DNA of 15,576 nucleotides from Sulfuricella sp. (GCA_030696235.1 JAUYSN010000421.1:1-15576); one strand, 5' to 3'. Counted from the first letter of the stretch, positions 1 to 9,378 are shown. Notes: generated by a model not told the origin, from the sequence alone. Numbers and translations are program-made.

Positions 1-426
1 GTCGTTGTAGAACTCGCGCCGGTCGGCGATGGCGTTCTCCAGCCCGGTGATGCGTCCCTGCAAGTGCTGGAAGGTTTCGTTGGCTTTCAGCTCGGGGTAG
101 GCCTCGGCCACCGCGAACAGGTTGCCGAGCAGCCCGCGCAGCGAGCCTTCGGCCGCACCCAGTGCCCCCATGTTGTGACTTTCACGTGCATCGGCAACCT
201 GGGAGCGCGCCTTCATCACCTTTTCCAGGGTTTCCTGCTCGTATTTCATGTACTGCTTGCAGGTTTCCACCAGCTTGGGCAGCTCGTCATGGCGCTGCTT
301 GAGGAGCACGTCGATGTTGGCCCAGGCCTTGGAAACATTGTGCTTGAGGTTGACCAGGCCGTTGTAGAGCATGATGAAATAAACCGCGACGACAGCCAGA
401 ATGGCAAGCAGGACGAGAAATCCCAT
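1..426 (-). CDS. lemA: LemA family protein (partial, C-terminus outside window)
   Basis: The N-terminal 142 codons of a LemA-family protein; the 3' end runs off the left edge. One hydrophobic segment at residues 2-18 is followed at once by the family's hallmark stretch LYNGLVNLKHNVSKAWANID and then by a long helical region ending in RREFYND, which matches the LemA four-helix bundle with one N-terminal membrane anchor. The ATG at 426 is preceded by AGGGGAA at good spacing. LemA proteins are anchored membrane proteins of unclear biochemical role, often next to TPM-domain or peptidase genes; the downstream neighbour is not visible here. The gene diverges from fbaB. Confidence 0.93.
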   Translation of the reverse strand, partial: MGFLVLLAILAVVAVYFIMLYNGLVNLKHNVSKAWANIDVLLKQRHDELPKLVETCKQYMKYEQETLEKVMKARSQVADARESHNMGALGAAEGSLRGLLGNLFAVAEAYPELKANETFQHLQGRITGLENAIADRREFYND

Positions 427-505
427 GGCAGTTCCCCTTTGTTTTGAATTGGTATCCATGCATTTTGCCGAAATTCACGCCGCTTCGCCAGTTTCAACGA
501 AGATT

Positions 506-535
506 TTGGGGATGGTCGATCGTGGCTGCTATATT
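506..535 (+). promoter_or_regulatory. possible fbaB promoter
   Basis: TTGGGG at 506-511 and TATATT at 530-535, spaced 18 bp, lie about 45 bases before the fbaB start in the 155-bp gap between the divergent lemA and fbaB genes. The -10 box is good and the -35 box is weak. Confidence 0.35.
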
Positions 536-581
536 TAAAAATGATGAACCTTATTCACTTTGATCAGCAAGGGAAACGAAA

Positions 582-1631
582 ATGACCGATATCATCAAGT
601 TGCTGGGCAATGAAGCGGAGAATTTGCTGGCCTACCAGTGCAAGGGAATTCCCAAGGACATGCTGCACCTGCCGGGGCCGGACTACGTCGACCGGGTGGT
701 GGCGCAGAAGGACCTCAAGCCCGGCGTGCTGCGCGCTTTGCAAACCCTGTTCAGCCATGGCCGTCTGGCCGGGACGGGCTACCTGTCCATCCTGCCGGTG
801 GATCAGGGGGTGGAGCATTCGGGTGGCGCTTCTTTCGCCCCCAACCCGATCTACTTCGACCCTGAAAACATCGTCAAGCTGGCCATCGAGGGCGGCTGCA
901 ACGCGGTGGCTTCGACCTTGGGTGTGCTGGGTTCGGTGGCGCGCCGCTATGCGCACAAGATCCCTTTCATCGTCAAAATCAACCACAGCGAGATGCTCAC
1001 CTACCCGGAGATCCACGACCAGACCCTGTTCGCCAGCGTTGACCAGGCTTTCGACATGGGCGCGGTGGCAGTGGGGGCGACGGTGTATTACGGCTCGGCC
1101 GAGTCGCGGCGGCAGATCATCGAGATCAGCGAGGCCTTCGCCCATGCACACGAGCTGGGCATGGCCACGGTGCTGTGGGCCTACCTGCGCAATTCAGGCT
1201 TCAAGAAGGACGGCGTCGATTACCACACCAGCGCCGACCTGACCGGCCAGGCCAACCATCTCGCCGCCACCATCGAGGCCGACATCATCAAGCAGAAGCA
1301 GGCCGAGAACAACGGCGGCTACACCGCGATCAAGTTCGGCAAGACCCATCCCAAGGTGTATTCCGAGCTGACCAGCGATCACCCGATCGATCTGGTGCGC
1401 TACCAGGTGGCCAACTGCTACCTGGGACGGGCCGGCATGATCAACTCCGGTGGCGCTTCGGGCGAGAACGACCTGGGTCAGGCAGTGCGCACCGCGGTGA
1501 TCAACAAGCGTGCCGGCGGCATGGGGCTGATTTCGGGGCGCAAGGCGTTCCAGAAGCCGATGCAGGATGGCGTGATTCTGCTCAACGCGATCCAGGATGT
1601 GTATCTGGCAAAGGACGTGAGTATTGCGTAG
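582..1631 (+). CDS. fbaB: fructose-bisphosphate aldolase class I, DhnA type
   Basis: A 349-residue protein, the usual length for FbaB (about 350). It should cleave fructose 1,6-bisphosphate reversibly to dihydroxyacetone phosphate and glyceraldehyde 3-phosphate in the cytosol, serving glycolysis or gluconeogenesis. It shows [11 protein letters not shown] near residue 70, VKINHSE near 131, VGATVYYGS near 167, and ADIIKQK with Lys237 aligning to the Schiff-base lysine of this family. [31 protein letters not shown] and a C-terminal [10 protein letters not shown] complete the FbaB pattern. The ATG has an AAGGGAAA ribosome-binding site. It is a single gene, convergent with the mlaF-type gene 28 bases downstream. 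Class I enzymes need no metal ion, unlike FbaA. Confidence 0.95.
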   Translation: MTDIIKLLGNEAENLLAYQCKGIPKDMLHLPGPDYVDRVVAQKDLKPGVLRALQTLFSHGRLAGTGYLSILPVDQGVEHSGGASFAPNPIYFDPENIVKLAIEGGCNAVASTLGVLGSVARRYAHKIPFIVKINHSEMLTYPEIHDQTLFASVDQAFDMGAVAVGATVYYGSAESRRQIIEISEAFAHAHELGMATVLWAYLRNSGFKKDGVDYHTSADLTGQANHLAATIEADIIKQKQAENNGGYTAIKFGKTHPKVYSELTSDHPIDLVRYQVANCYLGRAGMINSGGASGENDLGQAVRTAVINKRAGGMGLISGRKAFQKPMQDGVILLNAIQDVYLAKDVSIA

Positions 1632-1643
1632 GGAAATGCGTAA

Positions 1644-1666
1644 CGGCTGAGGTGCGCTGTCAGCCG
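1644..1666. terminator. hairpin between convergent fbaB and mlaF-like genes
   Basis: CGGCTGA (1644-1650) and TCAGCCG (1660-1666) form a perfect 7-bp stem with a 9-base loop exactly between the two convergent stop codons, overlapping the end of the minus-strand gene. There is no T tract, so intrinsic termination is uncertain. Confidence 0.35.
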
Positions 1667-2505
1667 ATGATCCCCAGTTCTTCCGTGTATGGCCTGCTCG
1701 GGTACTGGAAGCCAACCGGCCCGTCCGGTTCGGCATGGACGAACTGGTGGACGAACGGGTTTTCGGAGTCGAGCAATTCCGCCGCCGCACCCTCGGCCAC
1801 CACCACGCCGTCATGGATGAAATAGACGTAGTCGACGACCTTCAGGGATTCCGATACGTCGTAGGTCACCACTACCGAGGTTACGCCCAGCGCGTCGTTC
1901 AGGCGCCGGATCAGGTTTGCGATGGTGTTGAGCGAGATCGGATCGAGGCCGGCGAAGGGTTCATCGTAGATGATCAGCGTGGGGTCCAAGGCGATTGCGC
2001 GCGCCAGAGCCACCCGCCGCTCCATGCCGCCCGACAGCTCGCTCGGCATCAGGGCGTGGGCGCCGCGCAGGCCGACTGAGTGGAGTTTCATCAACACCAG
2101 ATCGCGGATCATCTCCTCGGGGAGGTCGGTGTGTTCGCGCATCGGGAACGCAATATTGTCGAAAACCGACAGATCGCTGAATAGCCCGCTCACCTGGAAC
2201 ATCATGCCCATTTCCCGGCGCAAGGCGTACAGGCCGTCGTTGTCGAGTTCGTGGACGACCTGGCCTTCAACCTTGACGCTTCCGCGCGACGGCCTGAGCT
2301 GCCCGCCGACATGGCGAAGCAGGGTGGACTTGCCGCATCCGCTCACCCCCAGAATGGCGACGATTTTCCCGCGTGGAATGGTGAGGTTGATGCCTTTGAG
2401 TATCGCTCTGTTGCCATAGGCGAAATGGAGATCGCTGATCTCGACCAGGTTTTCCGGGGATTGCTCCAAAGCTTTCAAATCCTTTTGAAGCGCGTCAATG
2501 TGCAA
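1660..2505 (-). CDS. MlaF-type ABC transporter ATP-binding protein
   Basis: A 281-residue ABC ATPase resembling MlaF/Ttg2A, the ATPase of the Mla system that moves phospholipids between inner and outer membranes. Walker A GVSGCGKST is at 53-61, the Q-loop is in MMFQVSGLF, the signature is LSGGMERRVALARA, and Walker B is LIIYDEPFAGLD. The H-loop reads VVTYDV, with Tyr215 where the switch histidine is usual. The C-terminal extension after VYFIHDGVVVAEG is also MlaF-like. No permease (MlaE) or MCE protein (MlaD) gene is adjacent, so partners must lie elsewhere. The first possible start is a TTG at 2505 just after an in-frame stop, with a poor ribosome site; a TTG a few codons later, behind AAGGA, is an alternative. 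Confidence 0.85.
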   Translation of the reverse strand: MHIDALQKDLKALEQSPENLVEISDLHFAYGNRAILKGINLTIPRGKIVAILGVSGCGKSTLLRHVGGQLRPSRGSVKVEGQVVHELDNDGLYALRREMGMMFQVSGLFSDLSVFDNIAFPMREHTDLPEEMIRDLVLMKLHSVGLRGAHALMPSELSGGMERRVALARAIALDPTLIIYDEPFAGLDPISLNTIANLIRRLNDALGVTSVVVTYDVSESLKVVDYVYFIHDGVVVAEGAAAELLDSENPFVHQFVHAEPDGPVGFQYPSRPYTEELGIIG

Positions 2506-2662
2506 ACGCGGTTAAATGAATTGTTTATTTTAGCTTAAAGTGCGGAAAGTCGGGGCATGCACGCCGTAATATGCCTGATCTTTCCATCCGAGCACATCCT
2601 GAACATGCCCTTATCCATGCTTGGCTAGGGACTCCTTTTTTCAGGGATGGTTCTTGCCGAGG

Positions 2663-4371
<1,709 letters not shown>

Positions 4372-4381
4372 GCGAGACTCC

Positions 4382-4739
4382 TTAGTAAAAAAGTGGGGCG
4401 AAATAGGGAAAAAGCAGGGCGAGGCCGATCAGCGCGGCGACCAGCCAGAACAAGACCTTGTACACCCGGTTGGTTTGCGGCAAGGCACACAAGGTGCCCG
4501 GCGTGCAGCTTCCCGCCGCGCTTGCTCCGTAAATCTTGCGCCAGGCAAGCACCAGGAACACAACGGCGACGCCCAGCAATAGCGGCCGATAGGATTCGAG
4601 CAGGGAGAGGTTGGCCGCCCAGGCGCCGCCGATGCCCAGCATGACCAGCACCAAGGGGCCCGATGCAACACAGGGAAGCCGCGACTGCGGCGGCGGCCCC
4701 GCCGATCAGCGGCCAGCGGTCGAGTTTGTTTTGGGACAT
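4382..4739 (-). pseudogene. merT: mercury transporter MerT, frameshifted
   Basis: The inner-membrane Hg(II) transporter is split over two frames. The first frame, from the ATG at 4739 (GAGG ribosome site), encodes 28 residues ending ASLCCIGP with the Cys24-Cys25 pair in helix 1. The rest (LVLVMLGIGGAWAANL, LESYRPLLLG, WRKIYGASAAGSCTPGTLCALP, VLFWLVAALIG) continues in another frame to the stop at 4382. Removing one base from the run of four G on the plus strand (4655-4658) restores a 118-residue MerT of normal length with three membrane helices and both cysteine pairs. This is either a real inactivating indel or an error in a short homopolymer. Confidence 0.9.
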
Positions 4740-4770
4740 GGATAGCCTCATTTCGGTTAACGACAAGATG

Positions 4771-4802
4771 ATGCTACACCCCGTACTTGGGTACGGAGTC
4801 AA
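4771..4802 (-). promoter_or_regulatory. merTPA promoter and MerR operator, copy A
   Basis: Read toward merT: -35 TTGACT (4797-4802), perfect dyad CCGTAC-ccaa-GTACGG (4781-4796), and TAGCAT (4771-4776) 20 bp from the -35. A 19-bp choice gives the poorer GTAGCA. An overlong spacer filled by the dyad is the hallmark of MerR-controlled promoters, where MerR with Hg(II) untwists the DNA to activate transcription. Confidence 0.9.
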
Positions 4803-4828
4803 GGATCGTTAATGCCAGCCGGAATGGA

Positions 4829-4856
4829 TTGCAGCATAATGTAGCCTCCGTATCAT
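4829..4856 (+). promoter_or_regulatory. putative merR promoter
   Basis: TTGCAG (4829-4834), a 16-bp gap and TATCAT (4851-4856) read toward merR. The -10 lies inside operator copy B, so MerR bound there would block its own gene, as is known for other mer loci. Confidence 0.5.
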
Positions 4857-4869
4857 GGTACGGAATCAA
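4838..4869 (-). promoter_or_regulatory. second MerR operator and promoter-like copy B
   Basis: A second element of the same design lies 67 bp upstream in the same orientation: -35 TTGATT (4864-4869), dyad CCGTAC-catg-ATACGG (4848-4863, one arm mismatch), and TACATT (4838-4843) after 20 bp. It may be a second Hg-inducible start for merTPA. It also overlaps the likely merR promoter, suggesting autorepression. Confidence 0.75.
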
Positions 4870-4893
4870 GAGGTTTAATGCGGAGACAAAAAC

Positions 4894-5292
4894 ATGGCGA
4901 ACCAAGCCCTCACCATCGGCCTGCTTGCCGGGCAGTCGGGTGTCAATGTAGAGACGATCCGCTTTTACCAGCGGCGCGGGCTGCTCGCCGAGCCCGAGAA
5001 ACCGCTGGGCGGCATCCGCCGCTACGGCGCGACCGAGGTGGCGCGGGTGCGGTTCATCAAGTCGGCGCAGCGCCTGGGTTTCACGCTGGAGGAGATAGGC
5101 CTGCTGCTCAAGCTCGAGGATGGGGCGCGCTGCGCGGAGGCGCGGGAGATCGCCGAACTCAAGCTGGCGGATGTGCGCGCCCGGTTGACCGACCTGCAGC
5201 GGATCGAGGCTGCCCTGAGCGGCCTGGTCAAGGAATGCCAAGCGGGCGGCAGCGTGACATGCCCGTTGATCGCTTCGTTGCTGGACACCTGA
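4894..5292 (+). CDS. merR: mercury-responsive regulator MerR
   Basis: A 132-residue MerR. The N-terminal winged helix-turn-helix is [20 protein letters not shown] (6-25), followed by [12 protein letters not shown] and the GFTLEEIG segment, then the dimerisation helix. Cys80, Cys115 and Cys123 correspond to the three Hg(II)-ligand cysteines, and the tail TCPLIASL is typical. The second and third cysteines are 8 apart against 9 in Tn501 MerR, so the binding loop is one residue shorter. It represses merTPA without mercury and activates it with mercury from the two dyads upstream. The start has GGAG eight bases before it. Divergent from merTPA. Confidence 0.95.
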   Translation: MANQALTIGLLAGQSGVNVETIRFYQRRGLLAEPEKPLGGIRRYGATEVARVRFIKSAQRLGFTLEEIGLLLKLEDGARCAEAREIAELKLADVRARLTDLQRIEAALSGLVKECQAGGSVTCPLIASLLDT

Positions 5293-5352
5293 CGCCTCGC
5301 CGCGCGCGCCACTCGCACTGCGGCGCCGGCACAGGCGTATCCAGAACGGCAA

Positions 5353-6558
5353 TCACGCAAACTGCCCCGCCACCCAGCCCGACGACCACGCCCACTGGAA
5401 ATTGTAGCCGCCCAGCCAGCCGGTGACGTCGACCACTTCGCCGATAAAATAGAGGCCGGGCACCGGCTTAGCCTCCATGGTTTTCGACGAAAGTTCGCCG
5501 GTGTCGACGCCGCCCAGCGTGACTTCGGCCTTGGCGTAGCCCAGCGTGCCGGATGGCGACAGCGCCCATCCCTTGAGGGCTTGCGCGGCGGCATCGAGTT
5601 CGCGCTGGGAAAGTTCGTTCACCGGCTTTGCCCAGCCGAACAGCGCGCACCATTCATGCGCAAAGCGGCGCGGCAGCCGTTCAGCCAGCAGATTGGACAG
5701 CAACGCCTTGCTGCGGCGATGCTCCGCCAGCCAGGCGGCCGCGTCGAGGTCGGGCAGCAGGTCGATTTCAACCGGCTGTTTCTTTCCGCCGCCGTACTCC
5801 TGCATCTGCCAGTAGCTCGAAATCTGCAGGATGGCCGGCCCGGAAAGGCCGCGGTGGGTGATCAGCACATTTTCTCGGAAGGAACCGCCGTCGCAGTGGG
5901 TGCCGGCATCGAGCGATGCACCGGCGAGCGGCTTCAGCGGGCCCAGCGTCTCCGGCGCGAGCGCCAGCGGCACCAGCGCGGGCTTGGGCGGCACCACGTG
6001 CAGGCCGAATTGCTCCGCGATCTTGTAGCCGAACGGGCTGGCGCCGATTTTCGGGGCGGCGAGGCCCCCGGTGGCGATCACCAGCGACTGGCAGCGGAAG
6101 GAGCCGAGCCCGGTGGCGACCGCGAAGCGCAAGCCTTCCTCATGGTTTTCGATGCGTTCGATGTGGTGCACCGGGCACGGCATCGCCCACTGCACCCCGG
6201 CGTCGTCGCAGCCGTCCTTGAGCATGTCGATGATGTCTTGCGCCGTATCGTCGCAGAAAAGCTGGCCGTGCTCCCGCTCGTGGTACGAAATGCGCCGCCG
6301 TTCGACCATCGCGATGAAGTCGCGCTGCGAGAAGCGGGCGAGCGCCGAGCGGCAGAAATGCGGGTTCTGCGAGAGGTAGTTCTCTGCGCCTACGTTGCGG
6401 TTGGTGAAATTGCAGCGCCCGCCGCCGGAAATGCGGATGCGCTCGCCGAGTTTGGCCGAGTGGTCGATGATCAATACGCGCCGGCCACGGCGTCCGGCCT
6501 GTGCGGCACACATCATGCCGGCGGCGCCGGCGCCGATTATGATGATATCGAAGCGCAT
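5353..6558 (-). CDS. BaiN/YhiN (HI0933)-family FAD-dependent oxidoreductase
   Basis: A 401-residue flavoprotein. The N-terminal dinucleotide motif IIIGAGAAGMMCA (residues 5-17) is followed by the family signature GERIRISGGGRCNFTN, the mid-protein ATGGLAAPKIGASPFGY, and a C-terminal GLYFIGEVVDVTGWLGGYNFQWAWSSG that closes the FAD site. This matches the HI0933/YhiN/BaiN family (about 400 residues), often annotated as NAD(P)/FAD-dependent oxidoreductase or aminoacetone oxidase family. The physiological substrate of most members is unknown, so no reaction is claimed. It converges with merR, 60 bases apart, and has no obvious operon partner. Nothing links it to mercury resistance. Confidence 0.9.
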   Translation of the reverse strand: MRFDIIIIGAGAAGMMCAAQAGRRGRRVLIIDHSAKLGERIRISGGGRCNFTNRNVGAENYLSQNPHFCRSALARFSQRDFIAMVERRRISYHEREHGQLFCDDTAQDIIDMLKDGCDDAGVQWAMPCPVHHIERIENHEEGLRFAVATGLGSFRCQSLVIATGGLAAPKIGASPFGYKIAEQFGLHVVPPKPALVPLALAPETLGPLKPLAGASLDAGTHCDGGSFRENVLITHRGLSGPAILQISSYWQMQEYGGGKKQPVEIDLLPDLDAAAWLAEHRRSKALLSNLLAERLPRRFAHEWCALFGWAKPVNELSQRELDAAAQALKGWALSPSGTLGYAKAEVTLGGVDTGELSSKTMEAKPVPGLYFIGEVVDVTGWLGGYNFQWAWSSGWVAGQFA

Positions 6559-6711
6559 GGAAAGCGAAATGATTTAAGCGATAGAGAAGATGCTGGCGCG
6601 GTGAAGTCGAAACGGCTGGATTGTGTGCTTGTTACTGCGTTTTGAAGCGGCATGATCCGGGATCATCAGTTGCGGAGATCCTGCGCAGGAGGGGTATCGC
6701 TGAGAGAAGAG

Positions 6712-6732
6712 GGGCGGCCGAGGAGGCCGCCC
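6712..6732 (-). terminator. rho-independent-like terminator of the HU gene
   Basis: GGGCGGCC (6712-6719) pairs perfectly with GGCCGCCC (6725-6732) around a 5-base loop. It starts eight bases beyond the HU stop and is followed on the minus strand by the pyrimidine-rich CCTCTTCTCTC, a weak U tract. Confidence 0.7.
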
Positions 6733-6739
6733 TCATGAA

Positions 6740-7051
6740 TTACTTCTTTTTGGCTTTAACTGCAACAGCGGCTTTAACGCCTGCAACAGCGTCTTTCAGC
6801 TTGCTGCCAACCTTGAATTTGGCGACCTTCTTGGCAGGAATCTTCAGTTCCTTGCCGGTGGCAGGGTTGCGGCCAGTGCGTGCGGCGCGCTCTTCAACGG
6901 CAAAGGTGCCGAAGCCGATCAGCTGGACATTGTTGCCCTTGGCCATGGCGCCTTGGACAGTGGCCATCAGTGCGTTCAGGGTTGCTTCGGTATCGGCCTT
7001 GGTTTGCTTGGTGGATTTTGCTACGGCGTCGATCAGTTCTGCTTTGTTCAT
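6740..7051 (-). CDS. HU-family histone-like DNA-binding protein
   Basis: A 103-residue HU subunit. It starts MNKAELIDAVA, has the GFGTFAVEERAARTGRNPATGKELKIPA arm that inserts in the DNA minor groove (tip Pro within RNPATG), and ends with FKVGSKLKDAV plus a Lys/Ala-rich tail (KAAVAVKAKKK) beyond the usual 90-residue core. Such tails occur in betaproteobacterial HU proteins. It compacts and bends DNA as a dimer in the nucleoid. GGGAG is the ribosome site; it is transcribed alone from a strong promoter with a hairpin after the stop. Confidence 0.95.
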   Translation of the reverse strand: MNKAELIDAVAKSTKQTKADTEATLNALMATVQGAMAKGNNVQLIGFGTFAVEERAARTGRNPATGKELKIPAKKVAKFKVGSKLKDAVAGVKAAVAVKAKKK

Positions 7052-7088
7052 GGTGTCAGCTCCCGTTGTGGTTGATTAAAGCAAATAC

Positions 7089-7117
7089 ATTGTAGGGGAA
7101 ATTTGGCATCAAGCCAA
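7089..7117 (-). promoter_or_regulatory. sigma70 promoter of the HU gene
   Basis: Read on the minus strand: TTGGCT (7112-7117), 17 bp, TACAAT (7089-7094), about 38 bases before the HU start. Spacing is optimal and the -10 has five of six consensus bases. Confidence 0.75.
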
Positions 7118-7300
7118 TCGTCATTGAAAAAATGCTGGGGTGATTTTTTCGCCGCGCAGTTGCCGTGTCTAATTGGCTGGAACCCCGCAACACTTTACTC
7201 CATATTCCACTGTTCAAGCTAGCGGTACATCACGTTTGAGGTCTTTGGCGGTTTATACTGGGAGTCGATGTGTGATTAAGCAAGCAGAAATGGAAAGCCA

Positions 7301-7855
7301 ATGAGCAAACTTTACGTCTCGACCTACCTGGGCAACCGGTTCTATCCGCTGGAGCCGCGCATCGACGATGTGGATATCGAGGACATCGCGCACGGCCTGG
7401 CCTACCAATGTCGCTTCAACGGCCAGACCAACGCCTTCTACTCGGTCGCCCAGCATAGCCTGATCGTCGCCTCGCTGGTGCCGGAAGAGCTGCGCTTCGC
7501 CGCCTTGCTCCACGATGCCGCCGAAGCCTACCTCGGGGACATGGTCAAACCGCTCAAGGTGCTGCTGCCCGGCTTTTCGGAAATCGAGGACAACGTCAGC
7601 CGCATCATCGGCGAGCGCTTCGGGGTCGACCTGAACCACAATCCCATCGTCAAGCAAGCCGACCTGATCGCGCTGGCCACGGAGAAGCGCGACCTGATGC
7701 CGTATTCCGTTGAAGAATGGACCTCTCTGATCGGGGTGGAGCCGATGGGGGAGACGATACTGCCCATGCCGCCGGATGTGGCCAAGCGGGAATTCATGCG
7801 GGAGTTTGAGCGGATGCACAATTCAAGGGCAACTGATTTTAGAGGCGCCCTTTAG
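7301..7855 (+). CDS. HD-domain phosphohydrolase (COG1896/YfbR-like)
   Basis: A 184-residue protein of the HD superfamily. Candidate metal ligands are His52 (SVAQHSLIVA), the His71-Asp72 pair in ALLHDAAEAYLGD, and a later Asp in VKQADLIALATEKRDL. The opening YVSTYLGNRFYPLEPR and IEDIAHGLAYQCRFNGQ are typical of a subgroup found in both chromosomes and phages. YfbR-type members are 5'-deoxynucleotidases, but the substrate here is not established. GGAAAG precedes the ATG. It stands alone, with a 249-bp gap from HU upstream in which, apart from the HU promoter, nothing gene-like is seen. Confidence 0.85.
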   Translation: MSKLYVSTYLGNRFYPLEPRIDDVDIEDIAHGLAYQCRFNGQTNAFYSVAQHSLIVASLVPEELRFAALLHDAAEAYLGDMVKPLKVLLPGFSEIEDNVSRIIGERFGVDLNHNPIVKQADLIALATEKRDLMPYSVEEWTSLIGVEPMGETILPMPPDVAKREFMREFERMHNSRATDFRGAL

Positions 7856-7926
7856 CGTTTCGCCTCCCTGCCGCGCATGCAAAATTACTGATATAGTTTC
7901 AGCCAACAATCAGCCAGCCAAAAGCC

Positions 7927-8298
7927 ATGACCAAACAATCCGATCACGCCCGACTCGACCGCGTTATCGCCGAAGCACGCCGGCACAGCAGTGAGCGTGA
8001 GGCCACTTATCGCGAGCGGGCACTCAAATTATTTCCATGGATTTGCGGGCGGTGTGGCCGCGAGTTTGCCGGGGTGCGCCTGAAAGAATTGACGGTGCAC
8101 CACAAAGATCACAATCACGACAACAATCCGCTGGATGGCAGCAACTGGGAATTACTCTGCCTGTATTGCCACGATAACGAGCATTCCCGCGTTATGGATG
8201 AGGCGGTAAGGGGTAGAAGCTCTGGCGATCAGGCATCCGTGGCAACCCATAATCCATTCGCCGACCTGAAAGCGAAGCTGGAAGGGAAGAAGGGTTGA
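7927..8298 (+). CDS. yajD: YajD-type HNH nuclease family protein
   Basis: A 123-residue protein matching YajD. A zinc-binding Cys40-x-x-Cys43 and Cys78-x-x-Cys81 frame the HNH core HHKDHNHDNNPLDGSNWELL (58-77), followed by HDNEH at 82-86. The N-terminus LDRVIAEARRHSSEREATYRERALKLFPW is the usual YajD lead. HNH domains cleave DNA with one metal ion, but the function of YajD is not known. The 71-bp gap after the HD gene could allow co-transcription. The C-terminal 35 residues are low in motifs. Confidence 0.88.
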   Translation: MTKQSDHARLDRVIAEARRHSSEREATYRERALKLFPWICGRCGREFAGVRLKELTVHHKDHNHDNNPLDGSNWELLCLYCHDNEHSRVMDEAVRGRSSGDQASVATHNPFADLKAKLEGKKG

Positions 8299-8330
8299 TG
8301 GCCCCTGGTTAAACCTAAAAACGGCATTTC

Positions 8331-8483
8331 ACCGCAAAGGACGCTAAGGTTCGCAAGGTACCAAAAGTAGGCGCCTCTAGGCGAAGCAATGAGTTAATGA
8401 ATTATTTTTCATCACCTATCGGGTAAGCAGATTAAGTTATTCAAGTCCTTGAATTCCTTCGCGTCCCTTGCGTCCTTTGCGGT
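8331..8483. repeat. inverted-repeat element with ACCGCAAAGGACGC ends
   Basis: The left end, ACCGCAAAGGACGCTAAGG (8331-8349), is repeated inverted at the right end as CCTTGCGTCCTTTGCGGT (8466-8483), with one base missing. The ~115-bp middle is AT-rich and has no ORF. Ends of this type are widespread in proteobacterial intergenic regions, and the layout is like a small non-autonomous element. Confidence 0.6.
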
Positions 8484-8518
8484 TCAACTGCTTTTTCAAG
8501 GTTAAACCCGGTTGCCGA

Positions 8519-9139
8519 TTACAGACCGAGTCTGCATTTGGCTCGTTCAACGCAGCTATTCATCTGCGCTTTCGGCGCCTTCTGCAGCGTGCGCAAAAAC
8601 TCGTGCGGAACGGCGCTCAGGCCATATTGCTGCCTGATATCCGACACCATCTTTACCCACAGATGGGCGGTCATTTCTGCGTCAGCCAGGGCGCGGTGAT
8701 GGCGGATCGCCGAGGGAAGCCCCAGATGCCTGACCAGCGTTCCCAGCTTGTGATCAGGCGCAGCCGGATAAATCCGGCGTGCCAGCAACATTGAACAGGC
8801 AAACTCCTGCCGCCGCCGCTGGTTGATCCTCAACCACTCGGCATCCAGAAACCGGCTGTCGAACGAAGCATTGTGCGCCACCAGAGGCACGTCGCCGACA
8901 AACTCCGCCAGCGCACTCATCACCTCCGCTGCCGGCGGTGCCTTGCGGATCATGGCGTTGGATATGCCGGTCAGCGCCTCGATAAATGCAGGGATGCGCG
9001 CACCCGCATTCATCAGGCTTTGGTAGCGGTCGACGATCTTGCCGTCATCCACGATAACCACCGCCACCTCGGTCGCCCGGTCCCCCATGGCTGGCGATAG
9101 CCCGGTTGTTTCGAAGTCGATGACCGCTACGGTCTCCAT
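8519..9139 (-). CDS. DEDDh 3'-5' exonuclease (DnaQ/PolC-epsilon-like)
   Basis: A 206-residue exonuclease of the DnaQ-like superfamily. ExoI is VIDFETTG (Asp8, Glu10), ExoII is VAHNASFDSRFL, and ExoIII is HRALADAEMTAHLW with the His and Asp of the DEDDh type. It should remove nucleotides from 3' ends using two metal ions. It lacks a UvrC/GIY-YIG or polymerase domain, so it is a stand-alone exonuclease and not clearly the replicative epsilon subunit. The start is placed at the ATG at 9139, preceded by AGGA at five bases; a TTG seven codons upstream is less likely. The last 40 residues are basic and cysteine-bearing. Confidence 0.88.
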   Translation of the reverse strand: METVAVIDFETTGLSPAMGDRATEVAVVIVDDGKIVDRYQSLMNAGARIPAFIEALTGISNAMIRKAPPAAEVMSALAEFVGDVPLVAHNASFDSRFLDAEWLRINQRRRQEFACSMLLARRIYPAAPDHKLGTLVRHLGLPSAIRHHRALADAEMTAHLWVKMVSDIRQQYGLSAVPHEFLRTLQKAPKAQMNSCVERAKCRLGL

Positions 9140-9354
9140 GCATATCCTATTGATGGGCAATAATTTCAGACGGAATCATACCTTGAGCCTTCTGGCTGGG
9201 ATAGTGACATCAGGACGAATGGATTTAATCAGCGCCAACCTGGTGAGAATTTCTATAATGAAGCTGATGCAGAACGATCTCAGCCCTGACAGGAGACCAA
9301 AGCCATGCCGAAATTGCATCTGGTACCCGCAGAAACTCATGCTTTTCATTAAAA

Positions 9355-9378
9355 GCCGCGACTCCGAACTCTCGCGGC
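9355..9378. other. perfect 7-bp hairpin in the decayed region
   Basis: GCCGCGA (9355-9361) and TCGCGGC (9372-9378) form a stem with a 10-base loop. On the minus strand TTTT follows directly, as in a leftward terminator, but no leftward gene is seen just upstream. Confidence 0.4.

Noticed and set aside
2630..2662. Possible merA terminator near the T run at 2636-2641
   Set aside because: No convincing stem sits next to the T run in the direction of merA transcription.
5581..6645. Long 354-codon plus-strand frame opposite the BaiN/YhiN-like gene
   Set aside because: It is composition-driven antisense to a clear flavoprotein and has no motifs of its own.
7842..7866. GAGGCG…CGCCTC hairpin at the end of the HD gene
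   Set aside because: Six-base stem with a 13-base loop and no T tract; too weak to call a terminator.
9304..9351. Short frame with a strong AGGAG site and ATG (MPKLHLVPAETHAFH, then stop)
   Set aside because: Only 15 codons, no recognisable similarity, and it lies in a decayed region. The ribosome site may be a relic of a lost gene.
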